This document shows positions 27,770 to 34,705 of a stretch of 34,705 nucleotides of DNA, piece after piece. The position numbers and the translations under genes were made by a program. The notes under the pieces are model-generated. The model ran no database searches. It was given only the letters and a program-made list of their open reading frames with translations, and was not told the origin of the DNA. Location: the NCBI GenBank assembly GCA_945787655.1, contig CALZIJ010000015.1, positions 1 through 34,705 of the forward strand, given 5' to 3'. The DNA comes from Nitrospiria bacterium (GTDB lineage: Bacteria; Nitrospirota; Nitrospiria; SBBL01; JAADHI01). The number at the start of each line of letters is the position of its first letter. Position 1 is the first letter of the stretch.

Positions 27770-30334
27770 ATGAAACCCGTCCGGACATTTACTGTGGTCC
27801 CTTCACTTCCTCCGGGACTGTCTCGCCTGAAGGACATTGCCTACAATCTATTTTGGTCTTGGGATCACGATACGCGCGAGCTTTTTCGCCGGCTTGACCG
27901 GGACCTTTGGGAAGAATGCGGCCACAACCCGGTTTTAATGCTGGGGGAAATAAACCAGTCCCAGCTCAATGAAGCACGCCGGGATGTGGGGTTTCTCTCG
28001 CAATATGAGTCCATTTGCAAAAGATTGGACGCCTATCTTGAAAACCGGATGACCTGGCACGAAACGGCCTGCGGTGATCGTGATCCCGGCTGTATCGCCT
28101 ATTTTTCCGCGGAATTCGGTCTGACCGATTGCATGCCGATCTATTCCGGCGGACTCGGTATTCTGGCCGGCGACCACCTGAAATCAAGCAGTGAGCTTGG
28201 ACTTCCCCTAATTGGTGTCGGATTGCTATACCAGAAAGGGTATTTCAGTCAATACCTGAACCGGGACGGCTGGCAGCAGGAATCCTACGCCGAGAATGAT
28301 TTTTACACGCTCCCCATCCAAAGGGTTCTGGATGAGAATGAAAGACCGATGGCTCTGGACATCCCTTTCCCGGACCGGAATGTCGTTGCACAAATCTGGC
28401 GCGCACAGGTCGGCCGAATTTCATTGTATCTCCTCGACACGAATCTTGAGGTCAACCGCCCAGAGGACCAGGATATCACGGACCAGCTTTACGGCGGCGG
28501 AATTGAAACGCGGATTCAGCAGGAAATTGTACTGGGGATCGGCGGCATCCGTGCCCTATCCGCATTGGGGATGATGCCGAAAGTTTGTCACATGAATGAA
28601 GGGCATTCGGCATTTCTCGCACTGGAGCGCATCCGCCTCTTGATGGTTGAAAATCAGCTCTCTTTCGAGCAGGCGCGGGAAGTCGCATGCGTTGGCCAGA
28701 TTTTTACCACGCATACCTCCTTGCCGGTGGGAAATGATTATTTTCCGCCCGAACTGGTGGACAGGTATCTCGGGTGGTACTACGATACATTCGGGCTTTC
28801 GCGAAAAACCTTCCTCGGCCTGGGACGGCAAAATCCGGATGACGAGAAGGAAGCCTTCTGCATGACCGTACTCGCGCTTCGGCTGTCCTCTCACCGAAAT
28901 GCCGTGAGCCGATTGCATGAAACGGTGACAAAGAAAATGTGGGCCGGGATTTGGCCCGGTGTGCCGTTAAATGAGCTCCCGCTTTCCCATGTCACGAACG
29001 GTACACATGCCGGTTCCTGGATATCACCGGATATGGCGGAACTGTTCGACCGCTACCTGGGGGCCCGCTGGCGCGAAGAGCCGGGGAACCGTCATATCTG
29101 GAAGGGGATCAACGCCATCCCGCCGGTTGAGCTCTGGATGACCTATGAACGCCGCCGGCAGCAGCTCGTCGCCTTTGCCCGACGCCGCCTCAAAAAGCAG
29201 CTTCAGGAAAAAGGTGCTTCCGAAATGGAGTTGGGCCGTGCCCAGGAGGTGCTCGATCCAAATGCGCTCACCATCGGATTTGCCCGGCGGTTCACGGAAT
29301 ATAAACGTGCGGCGCTTTTGTTGCGCGATACCGCCCGGCTGGCCAAACTGCTGAACCACCCCGAAAGACCCGTCCAAATTCTCTACGCCGGCAAGGCGCA
29401 TCCCCGGGATGATGACGGGAAGAAGTTGATACGGCGGATCATTCATCTCGAACGCCAGGAACCTTTTCAAAACAAGATTGTCTTTCTCGAAAACTACGAC
29501 ATGGAAATTGCCCGTTACATGGTTCAGGGCGTGGATATCTGGCTGAACACCCCCCGGCGCGGATTGGAAGCCAGCGGCACAAGCGGCATGAAAGCCGCTG
29601 CCAATGGTGTTTTAAATGTCAGCATTCTGGACGGCTGGTGGGATGAGGCCTATCAGCCCGAACTCGGCTGGGCGATCGGCAGCGGAGAAACCTATGACAA
29701 TCCGGATAACCAGGATGAAGTGGAATCGAATATGCTGTATGACCTTCTGGAAAAAGAAGTCGCGCCCATGTTTTATGAACGGGGAAGTGACCGGCTTCCC
29801 AGAAGATGGATCGCCCGAATGAAAGCCGCAATGGGGCTTTTTTGCCCGGCCTTCAACACAAACCGGATGGTGCGTGAATACGCCGACTGCTTTTATCTCC
29901 CCGCAAGAGCGTATTTTGACCGCCTGTCATCCAATGGCTTTGAACGGGCGAAAAATCTGGCCGCGTGGAAAGCACAGGTGTACCAGCACTGGCCCGAACT
30001 TGCCATTGAAAAAATAAATGCCCCCGTCAGCAAGGCCCTCAAAGTGGGAGACACAGCCGATGTTCAAGCTTGGATTCGACTTGGCCAACTTGCACCCGAA
30101 GATGTGGAGGTGGCGCTTTATTTGGGGCGATTGGATGCACACGGCGCATTTATCGATGCGGAAGCCTCTCAAATGCGTTTCAGAGAAACCTCAGCAGACA
30201 AGCTCTCCCGCTTTGAGGTCGCGGCGATTCCCTGTGAAAAAAGCGGCTTGCACGGTTACACCGTCCGGGTGAGTCCAAGGCACGAAGACCTGGTCAGCCC
30301 CTGGGACATGGGCCTTGTGCGATGGGGTTCGTAA
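27770..30334 (+). CDS. glgP: alpha-glucan (glycogen) phosphorylase, GT35
   Basis: 854 residues. Blocks in order: IAYNLFWSWDHDTRELFRRL, CIAYFSAEFGLTDCMPIYSG, GGLGILAGDHLKSSSELG, VCHMNEGHSAFLALERIRLL, THTSLPVGNDYFP, VTNGTHAGSWI, FARRFTEYKRAALLLRD, and the phosphate/PLP-site motif EASGTSGMKAAANGVLNVSI-like ending in LDGWWDEAY. It belongs to the alpha-glucan phosphorylase subgroup with the NLFWSWD N-terminus, not the muscle/E. coli GlgP type. It releases glucose-1-phosphate from glycogen or malto-oligosaccharides with PLP. GGGAGAGAG before the ATG at 27770 fixes the start; the frame is open upstream. With pfkA and ppsA it suggests reserve-carbon handling. Confidence 0.93.
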   Translation: MKPVRTFTVVPSLPPGLSRLKDIAYNLFWSWDHDTRELFRRLDRDLWEECGHNPVLMLGEINQSQLNEARRDVGFLSQYESICKRLDAYLENRMTWHETACGDRDPGCIAYFSAEFGLTDCMPIYSGGLGILAGDHLKSSSELGLPLIGVGLLYQKGYFSQYLNRDGWQQESYAENDFYTLPIQRVLDENERPMALDIPFPDRNVVAQIWRAQVGRISLYLLDTNLEVNRPEDQDITDQLYGGGIETRIQQEIVLGIGGIRALSALGMMPKVCHMNEGHSAFLALERIRLLMVENQLSFEQAREVACVGQIFTTHTSLPVGNDYFPPELVDRYLGWYYDTFGLSRKTFLGLGRQNPDDEKEAFCMTVLALRLSSHRNAVSRLHETVTKKMWAGIWPGVPLNELPLSHVTNGTHAGSWISPDMAELFDRYLGARWREEPGNRHIWKGINAIPPVELWMTYERRRQQLVAFARRRLKKQLQEKGASEMELGRAQEVLDPNALTIGFARRFTEYKRAALLLRDTARLAKLLNHPERPVQILYAGKAHPRDDDGKKLIRRIIHLERQEPFQNKIVFLENYDMEIARYMVQGVDIWLNTPRRGLEASGTSGMKAAANGVLNVSILDGWWDEAYQPELGWAIGSGETYDNPDNQDEVESNMLYDLLEKEVAPMFYERGSDRLPRRWIARMKAAMGLFCPAFNTNRMVREYADCFYLPARAYFDRLSSNGFERAKNLAAWKAQVYQHWPELAIEKINAPVSKALKVGDTADVQAWIRLGQLAPEDVEVALYLGRLDAHGAFIDAEASQMRFRETSADKLSRFEVAAIPCEKSGLHGYTVRVSPRHEDLVSPWDMGLVRWGS

Positions 30335-30370
30335 CGGGCTAGATATGGGTTTTATTTTCTAGAGGATGTG

Positions 30371-31054
30371 ATGAAGACGATCCATTTGATCAGCATTGCC
30401 GCAACGGTATTTATCGGCATGACGCTTTTGAATAGTTCAACAGGCGTTCCTCTCTTGCTCGGAAGCGGCTGCGGACCGGAACCGGGCGGATGCAGAGGTG
30501 ATGAAAGCGGCATGGCGGGCCGGGGGCGGCATGGCGGGCCAATGATGCGGGAGGGTTTCCCGCCCGGCATCCAGGCCAAAGATCTTCCGGAACCCGGCGG
30601 GGAGGGGGCGAAACTCGCCCTGCGCTACTGCACGCAGTGTCACAACCTGCCCGCGCCGGGCATGCATACGGCAGAGGCGTGGCTGCCCGTTTTTGAAAGA
30701 ATGCTAATGCGGATGGATCACATGTCAACAAGGCCCGGCCGGGGGCGGGGCCGGATGCAGGTTGAAGTCCCTTCAGTCGGAGAGCAGCAGGTCTTGCTCG
30801 ACTATCTTCAAACATACGCTTTAAAACCCGCCGCACCCGATGCGCTCGGTCCCGCCGATACCCCGGGCCTTTCACTTTTCAGGCGGACCTGTTCCCAGTG
30901 CCACGCCTTGCCTGACCCCAAGGCGCACCACGCCGGGGAATGGCCGAGTGTGGTGGAACGCATGCGGGGAAATATGGCGAACATGGGGAAAACCGTGATC
31001 ACGGACGATGAGCGGGATGAAATTCTGGGCTATTTAAAAAAACGGGCCCCTTGA
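30371..31054 (+). CDS. di-haem c-type cytochrome
   Basis: 227 residues. A signal peptide (MKTIHLISIAATVFIGMTLL) places it in the periplasm. Two haem sites are evident: CTQCH (in RYCTQCHNLPAPGMH) and CSQCH (in RTCSQCHALPDPKAHH). Both are followed by a similar segment with a Trp and ERM-type helix (AEAWLPVFERM; GEWPSVVERM), so the protein is an internal duplication. A Gly/Arg/Met-rich linker (GMAGRGRHGGPMMREGFPPG) resembles the tail of the periplasmic protein at 26265-26630. It carries electrons, partner unknown. GAGG five nt before the ATG at 30371 supports it over the upstream GTG. Confidence 0.88.
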   Translation: MKTIHLISIAATVFIGMTLLNSSTGVPLLLGSGCGPEPGGCRGDESGMAGRGRHGGPMMREGFPPGIQAKDLPEPGGEGAKLALRYCTQCHNLPAPGMHTAEAWLPVFERMLMRMDHMSTRPGRGRGRMQVEVPSVGEQQVLLDYLQTYALKPAAPDALGPADTPGLSLFRRTCSQCHALPDPKAHHAGEWPSVVERMRGNMANMGKTVITDDERDEILGYLKKRAP

Positions 31055-31090
31055 GGGTATCGTCACACAGTTGAGGGTATCATCACTCAA
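31051..31090. repeat. 20-bp tandem repeat at the end of the cytochrome gene
   Basis: Two 20-bp units beginning TTGAGGGTATC, at 31051-31070 and 31071-31090, match at 17 of 20 positions. The first unit contains the cytochrome stop codon, and the second also reads TTGAG...CTCAA as an inverted repeat. The pair lies between two convergent genes. Its role is unknown. Confidence 0.6.
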
Positions 31091-31101
31091 TAGAAATCGA
31101 A

Positions 31102-31827
31102 TTACCTCCAGCGCGCGATGCGCCGGGGATGATGGTGCGGCGGATTGAAAAACCGGACATCCGGCCGCTTAAAAAGGCCGATAAAAATCATGCCGGCGAC
31201 AAAACCGCCAATATGGGCGAACCAGGCCACGCCGCCCCCTTGTTGCCCCGCGCTCATGCCGCCGCTGAAAACCTGCATCAAAAACCAAAAACCGAGAACC
31301 CATCCTGCACGAATATAGACCATCTGGGTAAAAAACCCCAAGGGGATCAACACCAGAACCTGCGCATGCGGATAAATCAACAGGTATGCGCCCAAAAGAC
31401 CCGATATCGCCCCGCTCGCACCAATCATCGGCACCACTGAGCCCGGGTCGGTCAAGGCATGGCTCATCGCGGCAATGAATCCGCACAACACATAAAACAC
31501 GATAAAACGACGGTGACCCATGACATCCTCAATATTGTTTCCAAATATCCAGAGATACAGCATATTTCCGGCCAAATGCATAAAGCCGCCGTGCAGAAAC
31601 ATGCTGGTCATGAGACTCATAACAGGGGGAACCGCACCCAGCTCCGCAGGCAGTTGTTCTCCCCCGAAAAGCACAACAGGAATCGCCCCGTACTGATACA
31701 CAAAGGCCTGTCCCAACTGAGGCCCCAGGGAAAACTGGTACAGAAAAACCAGGATGTTGATGGCGATAAAGCTGATGCAAAGCACGGGCTGAATGGTCGT
31801 CGGGTTGTCATCTTTGAGGGGAATCAT
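31102..31827 (-). CDS. rhomboid-family intramembrane serine protease
   Basis: 241 residues with about six membrane helices. The catalytic pair is Ser138 in GASGAISG and His205 in WFAHIGG. The conserved oxyanion region H79, H84 and N88 (MFLHGGFMHLAGNMLYLWIF) is present. It cleaves single-span membrane proteins within the bilayer. Its substrates are unknown. The C-terminus is His/Pro/Arg-rich (NPPHHHPRRIARWR) and cytoplasmic. AGGA precedes the ATG. It converges on the cytochrome gene and is divergent from the MBL gene. Confidence 0.93.
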   Translation of the reverse strand: MIPLKDDNPTTIQPVLCISFIAINILVFLYQFSLGPQLGQAFVYQYGAIPVVLFGGEQLPAELGAVPPVMSLMTSMFLHGGFMHLAGNMLYLWIFGNNIEDVMGHRRFIVFYVLCGFIAAMSHALTDPGSVVPMIGASGAISGLLGAYLLIYPHAQVLVLIPLGFFTQMVYIRAGWVLGFWFLMQVFSGGMSAGQQGGGVAWFAHIGGFVAGMIFIGLFKRPDVRFFNPPHHHPRRIARWR

Positions 31828-32025
31828 ATCGGTCCTGTTCTTGTCCTTTCTTTTCTTTGGATCAAAGGGATTTTATGCCCTGGTCTTCATCCTAACCGAT
31901 CTTTTGAACAGAGGTCAATGCAAAGTCGCGAGGCGCTGTGCTTCTCATGGGAAAATCACGTATCTTGCCGAAAACACTGGATTTTCACGTTCAAAGATGT
32001 CAATCTGAAAACAGGAGGTACTGCC

Positions 32026-33384
32026 ATGAATATTACCTTTCTCGGCGCAACCGGAACGGTCACCGGCTCCAAATATCTGCTCACGATCGACGACAAAAAA
32101 ATCCTCATTGATTGCGGACTCTTTCAAGGCTTTAAACAGCTCCGTTTGAGAAATTGGACGCCTTTGCCCATCCCGGTGCATGAAATCGACGCGGTGATTT
32201 TAACCCACGCCCATCTCGACCATTCGGGCTACCTGCCCCTGCTGATTAAAAACGGATTTCGCGGGCCCGTGTATTCGACTTTCGCGACCCGCGATCTTTG
32301 CGCCATTCTCCTGCCCGACAGCGGCTACCTTCAGGAAGAAGGCGCACGATACGCCAATCTGAAAGGGTTTTCAAAACACGAGACGGCCCTCCCCCTGTAT
32401 ACGAGCGAGGACGGGGAGAATGCCCTGAACAGTTTTCGGCCGGTTCCTTTTAATGAGGAAGTGAGCTTGTTTGACCGCGTCAAATTTACTTTTTTACAGG
32501 CGGGACACTTGCTCGGCTCCGCACTCATTCGCTTGAGTGACGGGAAAACCACCGTCGGGTTTACAGGCGACCTGGGGCGGCCGCACGACCCGATTATGAA
32601 CCCTCCGGTAGACATCGGGAATATCGACTACCTGGTGTGCGAATCCACCTATGGAGATCGTCTCCACGAACAAACCGACCCGCTCGACGATCTCGCGGCC
32701 GTTATTAACCTTACGGTCAAACGGGACGGCGTGGTGCTCATCCCGTCCTTTGCCGTCGGCCGTGCCCAAACCATGCTGTACTTTATTCATCAACTCAAAC
32801 AAAAATCAGCCATTCCCGACATTCCCGTATATTTAAACAGTCCCATGGCGGTGAATGCCTCGGAAATTTTCGTCAAGTATCACGCGGAACACCGTTTAAG
32901 TCAGAAACAAAGCCGCGAAACCTGTTCGGCGGCGGCCTTTGTCCGGTCCGCGGAAGAATCGCAGGCCCTCAATCGCAAGAAGGAACCCATGATTATCATC
33001 TCCGCCAGCGGTATGGCCACGGGCGGACGCATCATTCACCACCTCAAAACATTCGCGCCCGACCCGCGCAACACCGTGCTCTTTGTGGGTTTTCAGGCGG
33101 GCGGCACACGCGGGGAAGCCATGATTCACGGGGCCGAATCGATTAAAATTCACGGCAGCTACATCCCGGTCAACTCGGAAGTGAAAGAGCTGCACAATCT
33201 TTCCGCGCACGCCGATTACAACGAAATCCTCGGATGGCTGAAAACACTACCATCGCCCCCTAAAAAGACTTTCATTACACACGGCGAACCCGCCGCGGCC
33301 AACGCCCTTCGGCTGCATATCGAAGAAACATTGCGGTCGCAGGTCTGTGTCCCGGAATATAAGGAAGAACTACCGCTCGCTTAA
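32026..33384 (+). CDS. beta-CASP metallo-beta-lactamase ribonuclease-like protein
   Basis: 452 residues. Metallo-beta-lactamase motifs: LTHAHLDHSGYLP (HxHxDH), QAGHLLGSALI and GFTGDLGRP. The beta-CASP insert and the RNA-specificity region follow: PSFAVGRAQTMLYF, SPMAVNASEIF, ISASGMATGGRIIHHLK, HNLSAHADYNEI and the final histidine loop ITHGEP. This is the CPSF73/YSH1-like type of zinc nuclease acting on RNA ends. The frame is open 5' through antisense of the rhomboid gene, but AGGAGG seven nt before the ATG at 32026 marks the true start and it begins exactly at the domain (MNITFLGATGTVTGS). The 198-nt gap to the divergent rhomboid gene holds its regulation. Confidence 0.9.
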   Translation: MNITFLGATGTVTGSKYLLTIDDKKILIDCGLFQGFKQLRLRNWTPLPIPVHEIDAVILTHAHLDHSGYLPLLIKNGFRGPVYSTFATRDLCAILLPDSGYLQEEGARYANLKGFSKHETALPLYTSEDGENALNSFRPVPFNEEVSLFDRVKFTFLQAGHLLGSALIRLSDGKTTVGFTGDLGRPHDPIMNPPVDIGNIDYLVCESTYGDRLHEQTDPLDDLAAVINLTVKRDGVVLIPSFAVGRAQTMLYFIHQLKQKSAIPDIPVYLNSPMAVNASEIFVKYHAEHRLSQKQSRETCSAAAFVRSAEESQALNRKKEPMIIISASGMATGGRIIHHLKTFAPDPRNTVLFVGFQAGGTRGEAMIHGAESIKIHGSYIPVNSEVKELHNLSAHADYNEILGWLKTLPSPPKKTFITHGEPAAANALRLHIEETLRSQVCVPEYKEELPLA

Positions 33385-33404
33385 TCCTTATTTATGAAGG
33401 GCGA

Positions 33405-34463
33405 TTAGCAAATACGAGGTAATTGCTCGCCGCTGATCATATCGACGATCCGCTCGACGCCGATTTGTGTCTTGATCGTCACAGGCGCCGCGTGCTTTTC
33501 TTTCTCTTTCACGGCGCCGATCAAACAAGCATCTTGGCTGAGGGGGTCTGCACGCAGCACCTCCAGTGCCCGCACCGCTTCTTTTTCCGGGACGAAAGCG
33601 ATAAAGCGCCCTTCGTTCGCCACGTACAGCGGATCAAAACCGAGGATTTCACAGGCCCCGCGCACCTGTTCGTTTACCGGAATACCGGATGCATCGAGGG
33701 CAATCGTCACGCCCGCCGCCTCGGCGATTTCGTTGACGGCGCTCGCCAATCCGCCGCGCGTCAAATCCCGAAGACAGTGAATCTCCACACCCGCTTCCAA
33801 TAACTTTAAGATGGGGATGTGCAATGGGGCCGCATCACTCTCGATCGTGGTTTCAAAATCCAGTCCCTCCCGGATGGCCATCACAGCGATGCCGTGCCGT
33901 CCGATGTCGCCGCTGAGCAGCACATAATCCCCCGGCCGGACTTGGGCCGGGCTGATGGTTTGGGGCGAAACCATTTCCCCGATGCCCGCCGTGTTAATAA
34001 ACATGCCGTCCCCCTTTCCCCGATCCACCACTTTCGTATCGCCCGTAACGATTTCGATGCCGCATTTCAAGGCGGCTCCCTGCATTGACGCGACGACCGC
34101 TTGCAGGGTCTTGATCGGCAGCCCCTCCTCCAAAATAAAACCTGCGCTCAAATACCGGGGCCGGGCCCCGCACATCGCCAAATCATTCACCGTGCCATAC
34201 ACCGCGAGCTTTCCGATATCTCCGCCGGGAAAAAAGAGCGGATGGATGACGTAGGAATCGGTCGTAAAGGCCAGAGCTTCGGACTTAGGCGAAAGCAGCG
34301 CGCCGTCGTGCCGCGTGCGAATGGCACCATTGTCGAAAGCCGGTAGAAAAATGCCTTCAATCAACTGCTGCATCAAACGCCCGCCCCCGCCATGCGCGAG
34401 TTGAATAGTGTCGTCGTCGTTGAAGGGGATGGGGCAGGATGGGATAAAGGGTTTGTTGGTCAT
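33405..34463 (-). CDS. hypE: [NiFe]-hydrogenase maturation protein HypE
   Basis: 352 residues. The start block [54 protein letters not shown] and [17 protein letters not shown] are family signatures. The protein ends PRIC; the C-terminal Cys is carbamoylated and dehydrated to the cyanide that becomes an active-site ligand, with HypF as partner. AIR-synthase-like fold. The rest of the hydrogenase genes are not in this window, presumably upstream on the minus strand (to the right). Convergent with the beta-CASP gene, 20 nt between stops. Confidence 0.96.
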   Translation of the reverse strand: MTNKPFIPSCPIPFNDDDTIQLAHGGGGRLMQQLIEGIFLPAFDNGAIRTRHDGALLSPKSEALAFTTDSYVIHPLFFPGGDIGKLAVYGTVNDLAMCGARPRYLSAGFILEEGLPIKTLQAVVASMQGAALKCGIEIVTGDTKVVDRGKGDGMFINTAGIGEMVSPQTISPAQVRPGDYVLLSGDIGRHGIAVMAIREGLDFETTIESDAAPLHIPILKLLEAGVEIHCLRDLTRGGLASAVNEIAEAAGVTIALDASGIPVNEQVRGACEILGFDPLYVANEGRFIAFVPEKEAVRALEVLRADPLSQDACLIGAVKEKEKHAAPVTIKTQIGVERIVDMISGEQLPRIC

Positions 34464-34512
34464 TGTTGATACTCAAAAAAATAGGTGGCACAGTCGTCAC
34501 AAGCGTTCTTGC

Positions 34513-34705
34513 TCATACACAGGATAGTCGCCTGAATTTTTCTTCCAAACCGCTAACTTTTTTGAAGTAATCTTTTCCCACAACTTCAGGTTTCGTCTTG
34601 TAACAATCTGAAAGGGTACGGACTAAATATAAGGCCGCTCGCGCCAATTCTCCAAGGACACGTCTCGTCCCCTCTGAGTCAAGCGCCATGCCAACCCTTG
34701 GGTAG
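34513..34705 (-). CDS. small ORF at the right edge, possibly partial
   Basis: A minus-strand frame open to the window edge ends at a TGA at 34513, 49 nt before hypE on the same strand. From an ATG at 34689 it would give 58 residues, starting MALDSEGTRRVLGELARAAL and ending KVSGLEEKFRRLSCV, mostly helical. No family was recognised. It could be the end of a longer protein coded with hypE, or a spurious frame. Confidence 0.35.
   Translation of the reverse strand, partial: YPRVGMALDSEGTRRVLGELARAALYLVRTLSDCYKTKPEVVGKDYFKKVSGLEEKFRRLSCV

Noticed and set aside
31459-32025. 189-codon N-terminal extension of the beta-CASP gene
   Set aside because: It is antisense to the rhomboid gene, has no domain, and a strong AGGAGG site marks the start at 32026.

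Overview
The window looks like a chromosomal segment of a Gram-negative, environmentally living bacterium: it has Sec signal peptides, a lipoprotein with a lipobox, a periplasmic c-type cytochrome, a hydrogenase maturation gene (hypE), a glutathione-type reductase and an N-type (alternative F-type) rotary ATPase. I cannot name a species. By eye, the first ~7.6 kb is clearly AT-richer than the rest and looks like an accessory, rearranged region. The remainder is ordinary metabolic chromosome. I saw no rRNA, tRNA or CRISPR array, but a covariance-model scan was not possible.

Positions 1-7.6 kb. This is a minus-strand array of exported HEAT-repeat paralogues: a partial gene at the left edge, one full gene at 899-2617, a truncated one at ~2972-3418 and one full gene at 4596-6353. 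They are interspersed with mobile DNA. A REP-associated tyrosine transposase (RAYT, 3419-4378) cuts the third gene. Two 101-bp palindromic repeats (707-807 and 2803-2903) flank the second gene, and their ends share the motif GGGTCARRTCTT with the ends of the RAYT element. One copy sits inside a small gene remnant whose frame is restored if exactly 100 bp are removed. A frameshifted orphan RHS C-terminal tip (6429-7570) closes the region.

Positions 7.8-13.1 kb. A coiled-coil lipoprotein is followed by a LuxR-type regulator that is divergent from a glutathionyl-hydroquinone reductase and a short-chain dehydrogenase, then a DEAD-box RNA helicase (deaD) on the minus strand behind a good promoter.

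Positions 13.3-24.7 kb. mtnA and pfkA (minus) lie back to back with ppsA (plus), so a glycolytic and a gluconeogenic gene share one intergenic region. Twenty bases after ppsA begins a complete N-ATPase operon in the canonical order atpD-C-Q-R-B-E-F-A-G. There is no atpH; a delta-like region sits on the C-terminus of the long b subunit. The c subunit has two carboxylates (E30, E63) with an ESTxxxY motif.

Positions 24.8-31.1 kb. A co-directional stress and energy-reserve cluster contains a Crp-family regulator without cysteines, a GSP17M-like protein, a Met/Gly-rich periplasmic protein, Hsp20, a bacterial PH-domain membrane protein, alpha-glucan phosphorylase and a di-haem cytochrome c. Together with ppsA/pfkA and the N-ATPase this suggests a block concerned with carbon reserve, ion gradients and envelope stress.

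Positions 31.1-34.7 kb. A rhomboid protease is divergent from a beta-CASP metallo-beta-lactamase RNase-like protein, followed by hypE and the end of a small unknown ORF at the right edge.
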